From Gammaproteobacteria bacterium UBA6724 (GTDB taxonomy: Bacteria; Pseudomonadota; Gammaproteobacteria; Pseudomonadales; Azotimanducaceae): 7,547 bases of DNA. A model generated the notes under the pieces. The model did not search any database. It saw nothing but the letters and a program-made list of their open reading frames with translations, and was not told the origin of the DNA. Positions within the stretch are counted from its first letter, which is position 1. Each line of letters begins with the position of its first letter. The stretch spans positions 25,429 through 32,975 of the forward strand of contig DKIG01000009.1 in the NCBI GenBank assembly GCA_002454165.1, read 5' to 3'. The translations under genes and the position numbers were made by a program. Of the stretch, positions 1 through 6,300 are shown in pieces.

Positions 1-30
1 CAGGGGAATGACGGAGCTGGGGGGGGAGTG
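1..30. repeat. GTCATTCC-type repeat fragment with G run at the left edge
   Basis: The word GGAATGAC at 5-12 is the reverse complement of GTCATTCC, the core of the tandem repeat at the right edge of the window. It is followed by an uninterrupted run of eight G at 19-26, the counterpart of the C runs in the right-edge repeat. The element is cut by the window start, so its full extent is unknown. It most likely belongs to a dispersed intergenic repeat family. This is inference from two short matches. Confidence 0.4.
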
Positions 31-120
31 CCAAAGGTATCTGAACCTATACAGTTGCATTATCCTGGTGCTTAGTGCTTATTTAATCTGGAGCGCCTTC
101 AACCAGGGAAGGATTTTTCC

Positions 121-1635
121 ATGACCAGATTGCTTGCGATTGACCAGGGGACAACCAGTTCCAGAGCTGTGTTGTTTTCTCTGGAGGGTGAAGTGCTGGG
201 CATGGCACAGCAGGAGTTTACCCAATACTTTCCCCAGGATGGCTGGGTGGAACATGACCCGGAGGAAATCTGGTCAACTATCGTCAAGGTCGTCAAAGAG
301 CTACTGAATACATCTGCTCTGTCCGCATCAGATGTAGCGGCTATCGGTATCACCAACCAACGTGAGACCACCCTGGTGTGGGAGAAGGATACGGGCAAGC
401 CGATTTACCAGGCTATAGTCTGGCAGGATCGGCGCACTGCTGGTTTGTGTGAGGACCTGAAAGCAGAGGGACTGGAACCACTCGTGAAGGCAAAGACCGG
501 CCTCTTGCTTGATCCCTACTTCTCCGCCACCAAAGTGAAATGGATTCTGGACCAGGTGCCAGGTGCCCGTGAGCGGGCGAGCCGGGGTGAACTGCTGTTC
601 GGTACTGTGGACTGCTTCCTGCTATGGCGTCTGACCGGAGGGGCTAGACATCAAACAACTGCTCAACATCAAACAACTGCCCACAAGACGGATGCCAGCA
701 ACGCATCGCGAACAATGCTGTTTGATATTCATGCCCAGCAATGGGACCCAGAACTACTGTCCATACTGGACATACCTGCCGCCATGTTGCCAGAAGTGGA
801 AGATTGTTGTGCAGAATTTGGTAGCACCGACCCGGCGCTGTTCGGTGCGGCAATCCCGATTCTTGGCATGGCGGGGGATCAACAGGCGGCACTGGTGGGT
901 CAGGGATGTGTTTCGGAAGGGATGCTCAAAAGCACCTATGGCACCGGCTGTTTTGTCATGATGAATACAGGTGACCAAGCAATAGTGTCGGAGAATAATC
1001 TGTTGACGACTGTTGGTTACCGTCTGGATGGCAAGGTTACCTACGGTCTGGAAGGCAGTATTTTCATCGCTGGTGCCGCAGTCCAGTGGCTCCGAGATGG
1101 TTTGAAACTCATTGACCAGGTCTCGGACACTGAAGCCATAGCGGCCGCTCATCCGGATCCCCAGGGGGTTTATCTGGTGCCTGCTTTTACCGGTCTGGGC
1201 GCGCCCTACTGGGACCCAAATGCCAGGGGCGCCATCCTAGGCTTGACGAGGAATTCCGGGGTTGCCGATATTGTCACGGCGACGCTACTGTCTGTCTGTT
1301 TCCAAACCCGGGACCTGATAACCGCCATGCGTGCAGATGGTGCTTCGCCCAGGCTACTTCGGGTTGATGGCGGGATGGTGGAAAACACCTGGGTCATGGA
1401 GCAGTTGGCAAACATTCTTCAGATTCCCGTGGATAGACCCGTCGTGATTGAAACCACTGCTTGGGGAGCCGCCTGTCTCGCCGGGCTGGGCGCGGGCATA
1501 TTCCCGAACCTGTCCGCCATAGCCGACCTATGGCAACTGGACCGGCACTTTGAACCCACCACGTCCCCCGCCACCAGCGATGAACTATACCGAGGCTGGC
1601 AAGAAGCCGTATCAAGAGTAGGTACCCGCCCCTAA
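121..1635 (+). CDS. glpK: Glycerol kinase (FGGY family)
   Basis: Cytoplasmic enzyme that phosphorylates glycerol to sn-glycerol 3-phosphate with ATP, the entry step of glycerol catabolism. It has 504 residues, against about 502 in E. coli. The N-terminal FGGY phosphate-binding motif DQGTTSSR starts at D8. The glycerol-site residues R81-E82 (in TNQRETT), W101, Y133 and catalytic D253 (in AGDQQA) are present, as is the ATP-site TYGTGCF near 272-278. The GLGAPYWDP and RVDGG signatures are intact. The ATG at 121 follows AAGGA (109-113) by 7 bases. Two oddities: about 11 extra residues near 177-188, made of a tandem HQTTA duplication, and loss of the GGTR-type loop that binds fructose 1,6-bisphosphate in E. 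coli (here roughly 234-246). No glpF or glpD is adjacent. Its 3' end overlaps the opposing argD. The family call is very secure; regulation may differ from the E. coli enzyme. Confidence 0.97.
   Translation: MTRLLAIDQGTTSSRAVLFSLEGEVLGMAQQEFTQYFPQDGWVEHDPEEIWSTIVKVVKELLNTSALSASDVAAIGITNQRETTLVWEKDTGKPIYQAIVWQDRRTAGLCEDLKAEGLEPLVKAKTGLLLDPYFSATKVKWILDQVPGARERASRGELLFGTVDCFLLWRLTGGARHQTTAQHQTTAHKTDASNASRTMLFDIHAQQWDPELLSILDIPAAMLPEVEDCCAEFGSTDPALFGAAIPILGMAGDQQAALVGQGCVSEGMLKSTYGTGCFVMMNTGDQAIVSENNLLTTVGYRLDGKVTYGLEGSIFIAGAAVQWLRDGLKLIDQVSDTEAIAAAHPDPQGVYLVPAFTGLGAPYWDPNARGAILGLTRNSGVADIVTATLLSVCFQTRDLITAMRADGASPRLLRVDGGMVENTWVMEQLANILQIPVDRPVVIETTAWGAACLAGLGAGIFPNLSAIADLWQLDRHFEPTTSPATSDELYRGWQEAVSRVGTRP
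649..684 (+). repeat. 18-bp in-frame tandem duplication inside glpK
   Basis: Two adjacent units, 649-666 and 667-684, both begin CATCAAACAACTGC and match at 16 of 18 positions. They encode HQTTAQ and HQTTAH. The period is a multiple of three, so the reading frame is kept. The repeat falls just before the conserved TDASNASRTMLF segment, where the E. coli protein, as recalled, has no matching residues. Replication slippage is the simplest origin. Confidence 0.85.
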
Positions 1636-2798
1636 ACATCTTCCACCAGTTCAGACACCATATCGCATATCTGCTCCGCCTCCTCATCCGTAATCGTTAG
1701 CGGCGGCAAGAGTCGGATGACATTCTTCCCCGCAAGGTTGATCAGGATACCCTTCTCTAGTGCCTTCTCCATCAGGTCGGTGTCGGGTGACTCAACTTCT
1801 ATGCCGAGCATCAGCCCTTTACCGCGAATCTCCTTCACATTGTTGCATCCACCCAGCCGGGCTTGCAGATTCGCCAGCATGCGCTTGCCTACCTCGGCGG
1901 CTCTTTCGGCGAGTTGCCGGTCTATGATTTGGTCAACAACGGTGAGCCCCACCGCGCAGGCAAAGGGATTGCCGCCGAAGGTTGATGCATGGTTACCCGG
2001 CGCGAACACCTCTGCCGCTGCTCCCCGCGCCAGACAGGCGCCAATCGGAATGCCATTACCCAGCCCCTTTGCCAGGGTCACCAGATCCGGCAGGATCTCA
2101 GCCTGCTGATAACAAAAGAAGCTACCGGTGCGTCCGTTGCCGGTCTGGATTTCATCCAGAATCAGTAGCCAACCATGTTCATCGCAGATGCTACGTAACT
2201 GCACCAGATAGTCGTCATCCGGTATCTGTATGCCGCCTTCCCCCTGAATCGGCTCCACCATCACGCCGACGATGCTTTTGTTACGTTTCGCCATTTGCTT
2301 GACCGCCGCGACATCGTTGTAATCTAGTCTGATAAATCCGTTGACCAGTGGCTCAAACCCCGCCTGCACCTTGCGGTTGCCGGTTGCCGACAGGGTGGCA
2401 AGGGTCCGGCCATGGAAGGAGCCCTCCGTCACTATGACTGTCGGATTCTCTATCTCGCGCTGGTTACCATAGAGCCTGGCAATTTTGAGCGCACACTCAT
2501 TCGCTTCCGCGCCAGAGTTGCCGAAAAATACCTTGTCCATACCAGATATGTCGGCCAACCTCCTTGCCAAGGCTTCCTGGTTGGGGATGCGATAGAGGTT
2601 GGAGGTATGTAGCAATGCCTGACTTTGGTCATGAATGGTGCGGGTGACTGCCGGGTTAGCGTGACCCAGCCCCACCACGGCAATACCTGACAGGGCATCC
2701 AGATATCGCTTCCCCTTATCGTCCGTTAACCAGGCGCCTTCCCCGCTGACGAAGGCAACCTGAGCCCGCACATAGGTCGGCATAATCGCATCATTCAT
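1632..2798 (-). CDS. argD: Acetylornithine aminotransferase (class III, PLP-dependent)
   Basis: Probably catalyses the reversible transfer of an amino group between N-acetylornithine and 2-oxoglutarate in arginine synthesis; ArgD enzymes often also serve as succinyldiaminopimelate aminotransferase in lysine synthesis. From the chosen start it has 388 residues, slightly under the usual 390-410. Visible class III features are GNSGAEAN at 93-100 (PLP phosphate), SFHGRT at 127-132, D215 in LDEIQTGNGRTG (pyridine nitrogen), K244 in LAKGLGNG (Schiff-base lysine), and T273 in STFGGNP. An in-frame ATG lies 28 codons upstream at 2882. The start at 2798 is preferred because CGGAG sits 6 bases before it and the extra residues have no counterpart in the family. 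The stop shares bases with the opposing glpK stop. No other arg gene is in the window. A related ornithine or succinylornithine aminotransferase cannot be fully excluded. Confidence 0.9.
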   Translation of the reverse strand: MNDAIMPTYVRAQVAFVSGEGAWLTDDKGKRYLDALSGIAVVGLGHANPAVTRTIHDQSQALLHTSNLYRIPNQEALARRLADISGMDKVFFGNSGAEANECALKIARLYGNQREIENPTVIVTEGSFHGRTLATLSATGNRKVQAGFEPLVNGFIRLDYNDVAAVKQMAKRNKSIVGVMVEPIQGEGGIQIPDDDYLVQLRSICDEHGWLLILDEIQTGNGRTGSFFCYQQAEILPDLVTLAKGLGNGIPIGACLARGAAAEVFAPGNHASTFGGNPFACAVGLTVVDQIIDRQLAERAAEVGKRMLANLQARLGGCNNVKEIRGKGLMLGIEVESPDTDLMEKALEKGILINLAGKNVIRLLPPLTITDEEAEQICDMVSELVEDV

Positions 2799-2946
2799 GA
2801 CACACTCCGTTTGCTTTTGTTGCTTGTCGCTTTCTGGCGAATGGGTTGGGATAATGTCCATGGTGCCATATTCACACGCCATATTTACACAAGGTTGAAT
2901 GTAAACTGTTTTTAATCATCCAGTCATTTGAGGAAGATAATAACCC
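2799..2946. promoter_or_regulatory. Divergent argD/hyuB intergenic region with inverted repeat
   Basis: This 148-base spacer separates two genes that point away from each other, so it must carry the promoter for argD and probably that of hyuB. It contains the inverted repeat TTTACA (2884-2889), 10 bases, then TGTAAA (2900-2905). Either arm can act as a -35-like hexamer. The minus-strand TTTACA is followed after 16 bases by TATGGC (2883-2878), a weak -10. For hyuB no well-spaced -10 was found. The dyad is of operator size but matches no regulator site I can name with confidence. Confidence 0.35.
2805..2809 (-). promoter_or_regulatory. Shine-Dalgarno that decides the argD start
   Basis: Read on the minus strand, CGGAG lies 6 bases upstream of the ATG at 2798-2796. 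It supports the MNDAIMPTYV start over the upstream in-frame ATGs at 2882 and 2861. Confidence 0.7.
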
Positions 2947-4587
2947 GTGACTAGGCAAGACGACCCGCAAATCTCGGCGATAGAACTGGCAATTTTCATT
3001 GCCCGTGTGGAAGCCATCTGTCAAGAAATGGGCGCAGTGCTTCGCCGTTCCGCCTTGTCGCCCAATATAAAGGATCGGCTGGATTTCTCCTGTACTCTCT
3101 TTGATGCTGAGGGAGAACTCTTTGCTCAGGCGGCGCATATTCCGGTGCATCTCGGTAGCATGGCATGGGCGATGAAGGGGATTGTTAATAAGGGCGTTGA
3201 TAAGGGCACCGAGTGGCAAAAGGGTGATGTACTGGTGATGAACGACCCCTTTCTTGGTGGCACGCACCTACCAGATGTAACGCTCCTATCCCCGATTTTC
3301 TGTGGTGCCGCACAGGACCAGCAACTGATGGGCTTCGTGGCAAATCGCGCCCATCACGCCAACATAGGGGCGGACACCCCCGGCTCCATGCCCATATCAA
3401 CACGCCTGGAGGAAGAAGGGGTGATTATCCCACCCACCCTGATAGTCCGGGGCGGCATCATCTGTCAGGATGAAATTGACCAGATTATCTCTCGTGCCGC
3501 TGGTGATCTGAGCGGTGACTTCGCTGCCCAGATGAGTGCCAACCGGGTCGGTGCGGCAAGATTTGAAGCATTGGTAGGCAATTCGGGCGAGCAATTTGTG
3601 CGCCATGCCATCAGGGAAACCAACAACTATGGCGAGCGTTTGGCACGGAGCCTGATGCAAACACTGCCTCGGGGCACCTGGCACTTTACCGACCAGATGG
3701 ATGACGATGGTTGCGGTACCGAGAATATCTCTGTCAGCGCTTCGGTCACTATTAGCGAAGATGGCATTGCAGTGGACTTTCGCGATACTGCCGAACAGGT
3801 GAAAGGCAACCTGAATTGCCCCCTGTCTGTTGCCGCCGCCGCCGTCTATTACGCCGTAGCCTGCATTCTGCCCGCCCAGACGCCTGCCTGTGCAGGTGCC
3901 TTCCGCTCTATCAGTATCAGTGCGCCGCATGGTTCACTGGTCAATGCCAGGAGGCCGGCGGCGGTGGCGGCAGGTAATGTTGAAACCTCCATGCGGATTG
4001 TTGATGTGGTGCTTGGTGCTCTGGCACAAGTGCTCCCTGAGCAGATACCCGCCGCGAGTCAGGGCACGATGAACAATGTGGCGATGGGCAATCACCAGAG
4101 CAATGATCCCTGGGACTATTACGAGACCATGGCTGGGGGGACGGGCGGTCATCCTCAGGCGGCGGGGGTGTCCTGCGTACATTCCCACATGACCAATACA
4201 CTCAATACCCCCGTTGAAAGTATTGAAATGCACTATCCCCTCAGGGTGAGGGAATACAGTGTCCGCCGTGGTTCCGGGGGTCTTGGCAGGTATCAAGGCG
4301 GAGACGGTCTGTGTCGTGAGTTGGAATTTCTTGAGCGCGCGGAAGTGACCATATTAAGCGAGCGGCGCAAACAGGGACCCTGGGGCTTGGCAGGCGGCGG
4401 CAATGGACAAGCCGGTGCTAACTTTTTGGATGGCAAGCCCATTCCAGCGAAGTGCCAACTCTCGGTTCACCCAGGTCAGGTGTTGCGGATTGAATCACCC
4501 GGCGGCGGCGCATTTGGTAGCGCAACCTCAGGGTCCAGCGGCGAGCCAGGGGAGACGCCTTCCAAATCGGACAAGAACAGACCTTGA
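2947..4587 (+). CDS. Hydantoinase B / oxoprolinase family protein (HyuB-type subunit)
   Basis: Member of the HyuB family (hydantoinase B/oxoprolinase), the subunit that usually works with an ATP-binding HyuA partner to open hydantoin or 5-oxoproline rings, or forms part of acetone/acetophenone carboxylase-type enzymes. The protein has 546 residues, close to family length. Family blocks in order: SPNIKDRLDFSC at 38-49, QAAHIPVHLGSM at 61-72, NDPFLGGTHLPD at 99-110, RAHHANIG at 134-141, then FRDTAEQVKGNLNCP, ASQGTMNN, the glycine-rich AGGTGG, and MHYPLRVREYSVR followed by the RRGSGGLGRYQGGDG segment. The last 22 residues form a Ser/Gly/Pro-rich polar tail. The start is GTG; AGGAAG at 2931-2936 is 10 bases upstream, and the encoded N-terminus (IELAIF) matches the usual family beginning. 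No hyuA lies beside it, so the substrate cannot be assigned. Cytoplasmic: no signal peptide or membrane span is seen. Confidence 0.9.
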   Translation: MTRQDDPQISAIELAIFIARVEAICQEMGAVLRRSALSPNIKDRLDFSCTLFDAEGELFAQAAHIPVHLGSMAWAMKGIVNKGVDKGTEWQKGDVLVMNDPFLGGTHLPDVTLLSPIFCGAAQDQQLMGFVANRAHHANIGADTPGSMPISTRLEEEGVIIPPTLIVRGGIICQDEIDQIISRAAGDLSGDFAAQMSANRVGAARFEALVGNSGEQFVRHAIRETNNYGERLARSLMQTLPRGTWHFTDQMDDDGCGTENISVSASVTISEDGIAVDFRDTAEQVKGNLNCPLSVAAAAVYYAVACILPAQTPACAGAFRSISISAPHGSLVNARRPAAVAAGNVETSMRIVDVVLGALAQVLPEQIPAASQGTMNNVAMGNHQSNDPWDYYETMAGGTGGHPQAAGVSCVHSHMTNTLNTPVESIEMHYPLRVREYSVRRGSGGLGRYQGGDGLCRELEFLERAEVTILSERRKQGPWGLAGGGNGQAGANFLDGKPIPAKCQLSVHPGQVLRIESPGGGAFGSATSGSSGEPGETPSKSDKNRP

Positions 4588-4603
4588 TTCCGAGAGTAAA
4601 TTG

Positions 4604-4632
4604 TTGCCATAAATTCTGTCCTGAATTAGACT
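4604..4632 (+). promoter_or_regulatory. Candidate sigma-70 promoter for grxD
   Basis: TTGCCA at 4604-4609 (5 of 6 to TTGACA) is followed by a 17-base spacer and TAGACT at 4627-4632 (4 of 6 to TATAAT). It lies just after the hyuB stop and would leave a leader of about 65 bases before the grxD start. The spacer contains a small dyad, AATTC (4612-4616) with GAATT (4623-4627). Further down the leader, GGGATAATCCC (4663-4673) is a perfect short palindrome. Activity is unproven. Confidence 0.45.
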
Positions 4633-4704
4633 GACTCACATAAAAGGTTGCGCCGATGGCATGGGATAATCCCGTTAACTATGAACTAAGGTTTGAGACA
4701 TTCC

Positions 4705-5040
4705 GTGAATACTGAAACAACAGAGCAGGCTATCAGAAAGCAAATTGCCGATAATCCGGTGTTGATATACATGAAAGGCTCACCGGAGCGACCGCAATGT
4801 GGGTTTTCTGCCCAGTCCACTCAGATCTTGATGGCTTGCGGTGAACGCTTCTCTTATATTGATATTCTGACTAACCCGGACATCAGGGCGACTCTGCCCG
4901 AGATTTCTGAGTGGCCCACCTTCCCGCAGTTGTTCGTGGCCGGCGAGTTGGTAGGCGGTTGTGACATCATCACGGAAATGTACGAATCTGGCGAACTGCA
5001 ACCGATGATTAAGCAGGCGTCTGCCAGTCACGCTGACTGA
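4705..5040 (+). CDS. grxD: Monothiol glutaredoxin, Grx4/GrxD type (CGFS)
   Basis: Small cytoplasmic protein that binds and transfers [2Fe-2S] clusters with glutathione, usually together with a BolA-type partner, and takes part in iron homeostasis. From the chosen start it has 111 residues, against 115 in E. coli. Visible features are K24 in YMKGSP, the single active cysteine C32 in PQCGFS, the cis-proline segment WPTFPQLF at 70-77 and the glutathione-binding GGCDI at 84-88. The GTG at 4705 gives an N-terminus (NTETTEQAIRKQIADNP) that lines up with the E. coli protein as recalled. A TTG at 4693 would add four residues, but AAGG lies only three bases from it. AAGG is 12 bases from the GTG, so neither start has an ideal Shine-Dalgarno. 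The gene follows hyuB by 117 bases and precedes rubrerythrin by 86, with candidate promoters in both gaps. Confidence 0.95.
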   Translation: MNTETTEQAIRKQIADNPVLIYMKGSPERPQCGFSAQSTQILMACGERFSYIDILTNPDIRATLPEISEWPTFPQLFVAGELVGGCDIITEMYESGELQPMIKQASASHAD

Positions 5041-5078
5041 GCAGGCATTGCCATATTTTCCAGTCGCATGCGTTATAC

Positions 5079-5087
5079 TGGTATGAT
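5079..5087 (+). promoter_or_regulatory. Candidate extended -10 promoter for rubrerythrin
   Basis: TGGTATGAT combines an extended -10 TGn with TATGAT at 5082-5087 (5 of 6 to TATAAT). The -35 position 17 bases upstream (TCCAGT) is weak, which is common for extended -10 promoters. A second -10-like word, TATACT at 5074-5079, lies 20 bases after TTGCCA (5048-5053), a long spacer. The rubrerythrin gene could therefore be transcribed independently of grxD. Confidence 0.4.
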
Positions 5088-5114
5088 CGGAACAATCAGA
5101 AAATCAAGTAACAC

Positions 5115-5119
5115 AGGAG
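5115..5119 (+). promoter_or_regulatory. Shine-Dalgarno that decides the rubrerythrin start
   Basis: AGGAG stands 7 bases before the second of two adjacent ATG codons (5127) and only 4 bases before the first (5124). Spacing therefore favours 5127. Confidence 0.75.
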
Positions 5120-5126
5120 CAGAATG

Positions 5127-5546
5127 ATGAGTTTGAAAGGAAGTAAAACTGAACAAAATTTGAAGGATGCCTTTTCTGGTGAATCTCAGGCGAATCGTCG
5201 TTATCTCTACTTTGCCGCCAAGGCAGATGTGGAAGGTTACAACGATGTATCGGCCGTCTTCCGTTCCACCGCCGAGGGGGAAACCGGTCACGCCCATGGT
5301 CATCTTGAATATCTTGAGGAAACTGGTGACCCGGCAACGGGCTTACCGATTGGCTCTACGGCAGATAACCTGAAGGCTGCCATAGCCGGCGAGACCCATG
5401 AATATACGGATATGTATCCCGGCATGGCAAAGACCGCCAGGGATGAGGGCTTTACCGAGGTGGCAGACTGGCTGGAAACTCTGGCAAAAGCCGAGCGCTC
5501 CCATGCCAACCGCTTCCAGAAAGCGCTGGATAACCTGGATGGCTGA
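5127..5546 (+). CDS. Rubrerythrin, diiron domain only
   Basis: Ferritin-like non-haem diiron protein, most likely a cytoplasmic peroxide reductase protecting against oxidative stress. It has 139 residues from the second of two adjacent ATGs. The four-helix diiron ligand set is complete: E19 in GESQANRRY, E52 and H55 in EGETGH, E89 and E92 in GETHEY, and E123 and H126 in AERSH. There is no C-terminal rubredoxin domain and no cysteine anywhere in the protein, so electrons must come from a separate donor. The fold is full length and not truncated: it stops cleanly after the last helix, and the short form is a known subfamily. It lies 86 bases after grxD, has its own candidate promoter and strong AGGAG, and is followed by an intrinsic terminator. 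A ferroxidase or storage role is an alternative that sequence cannot exclude. Confidence 0.95.
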   Translation: MSLKGSKTEQNLKDAFSGESQANRRYLYFAAKADVEGYNDVSAVFRSTAEGETGHAHGHLEYLEETGDPATGLPIGSTADNLKAAIAGETHEYTDMYPGMAKTARDEGFTEVADWLETLAKAERSHANRFQKALDNLDG

Positions 5547-5563
5547 GTTTCCGCCTCTCTTGT

Positions 5564-5584
5564 AAAAACCGGCGTAAAAGCCGG
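5564..5584 (-). terminator. Intrinsic terminator for the leftward pyrC-rnt unit
   Basis: Read on the minus strand, CCGGC (5584-5580), a six-base loop TTTTAC and GCCGG (5573-5569) form a five-pair all-GC stem followed directly by TTTTT (5568-5564). It lies about 76 bases beyond the rnt stop. On the plus strand the hairpin has no T tract, so it should work in the leftward direction only. Confidence 0.6.
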
Positions 5585-5593
5585 CAGAAAGAC

Positions 5594-5630
5594 AAAACCC
5601 GCAGTGTGACCGCTACGGGTTTTTTATTTT
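5594..5630 (+). terminator. Intrinsic terminator after rubrerythrin
   Basis: The left arm 5594-5606 begins AAAACCCG and the right arm 5611-5623 ends CGGGTTTT. They make a 13-position stem with one C-A mismatch and one T-G wobble around the loop TGAC, followed by TTATTTT. It begins 47 bases after the rubrerythrin stop. On the other strand the hairpin is followed only by a broken T tract, so any bidirectional use would be weak. Confidence 0.85.
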
Positions 5631-5660
5631 ACCGGGAGATACGAACCACAATCAGCTCTG

Positions 5661-6287
5661 CTAGATATAATCCATACCACCTAGCCGCTTCCATTTGTTG
5701 ACGATATGGCAGAATAATTCTGCTGTTTTCTCAGCGTCATACTTTGCCGAGTGGGCTTCTTCAGTATCAAAACTGATACCGGCAACCTCACAGGCGCGGG
5801 CAAGCACAGTCTGACCAAAAGCCAGTCCGCACAGAGCGGCAGTATCAAAAGTTGAGAAGGGATGGAAGGGGTTGCGCTTGATATCACACCTCTCCGTGGC
5901 CGCCGTCAGGAAGGCTTGATCAAACGCCGCATTATGAGCAACTATCACGGCGCGATTACAGCCGGTGCGTTTTATTTCTTTCTTGATGATTTGGAATGTT
6001 TCCGTGAGGGCATGCTTTTCATCCACCGCCATCCGAAAGGGATGCTCCGGGTCAATGCCGGTGAACTCCAGAGAACCCTTTTCAATATTAGCACCCGCAA
6101 ATGGGTTGATGTTAAAAAAAAGATTCTCGCCCAGCGTCATCATGCCGTTATCATCCATCTTGAGAATGACAATCGCGCATTCCAATAGCGCATCGGTGGC
6201 GGCATTGAAGCCACCAGTTTCCAGGTCCATCGCCACCGGCAGATAACCTCTGAATCTATATGCGATGGGTAGCTTCTTGTCCTTCAA
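5661..6287 (-). CDS. rnt: Ribonuclease T (DEDDh 3'-5' exoribonuclease)
   Basis: Trims the 3' ends of tRNA precursors (including CCA-end turnover) and other stable RNAs, acting as a dimer in the cytoplasm. It has 208 residues, against 215 in E. coli. The DEDDh catalytic set is complete: D21 and E23 in MDLETGGF, D123 in HNAAFDQAF, H179 and D184 in AHSAKYDAEKTA. The stacking phenylalanines known from E. coli RNase T are also present (F27, F75, F122, F144), each offset by two positions from E. coli as recalled. NPFHPFSTFDTAAL and NKWKRLGG are typical of RNase T rather than of the related DnaQ-type exonucleases. The start is TTG at 6287-6285: the next in-frame Met (M20) adjoins the catalytic D21, and AGGGTGA lies 6 bases upstream. 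The gene follows pyrC by 6 bases. Confidence 0.97.
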   Translation of the reverse strand: MKDKKLPIAYRFRGYLPVAMDLETGGFNAATDALLECAIVILKMDDNGMMTLGENLFFNINPFAGANIEKGSLEFTGIDPEHPFRMAVDEKHALTETFQIIKKEIKRTGCNRAVIVAHNAAFDQAFLTAATERCDIKRNPFHPFSTFDTAALCGLAFGQTVLARACEVAGISFDTEEAHSAKYDAEKTAELFCHIVNKWKRLGGMDYI

Positions 6288-6293
6288 TCTGCG

Positions 6294-6300
6294 TCACCCT
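6294..6300 (-). promoter_or_regulatory. rnt Shine-Dalgarno overlapping the pyrC stop codon
   Basis: On the minus strand AGGGTGA contains the pyrC stop TGA and lies 6 bases before the rnt TTG. This arrangement suggests translational coupling: ribosomes ending pyrC would be placed to start rnt. Confidence 0.6.

Noticed and set aside
55..87. Possible glpK promoter: TTGCAT at 55-60 with TATTTA at 80-85
   Set aside because: The spacer is 19 bases and the -10 match is weak; not enough to annotate.
754..1152. Long open frame on the minus strand inside glpK (and similar frames opposite or within hyuB, rnt and pyrC)
   Set aside because: They overlap well-recognised genes entirely and show no recognisable family.
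2825..2840. TGTCGC followed closely by AA, resembling a Pseudomonas ArgR half-site, in the argD leader
   Set aside because: The spacing is one base off the consensus I recall and there is no second half-site; likely chance.
2799..2882. 28-codon N-terminal extension of argD from the ATG at 2882
   Set aside because: It has no family counterpart and the internal ATG at 2798 has a well-placed CGGAG, so this stretch is leader.
4681..4689. Minimal ORF ATG AAC TAA just upstream of grxD
   Set aside because: Two codons with no Shine-Dalgarno; such words arise by chance and nothing supports translation.
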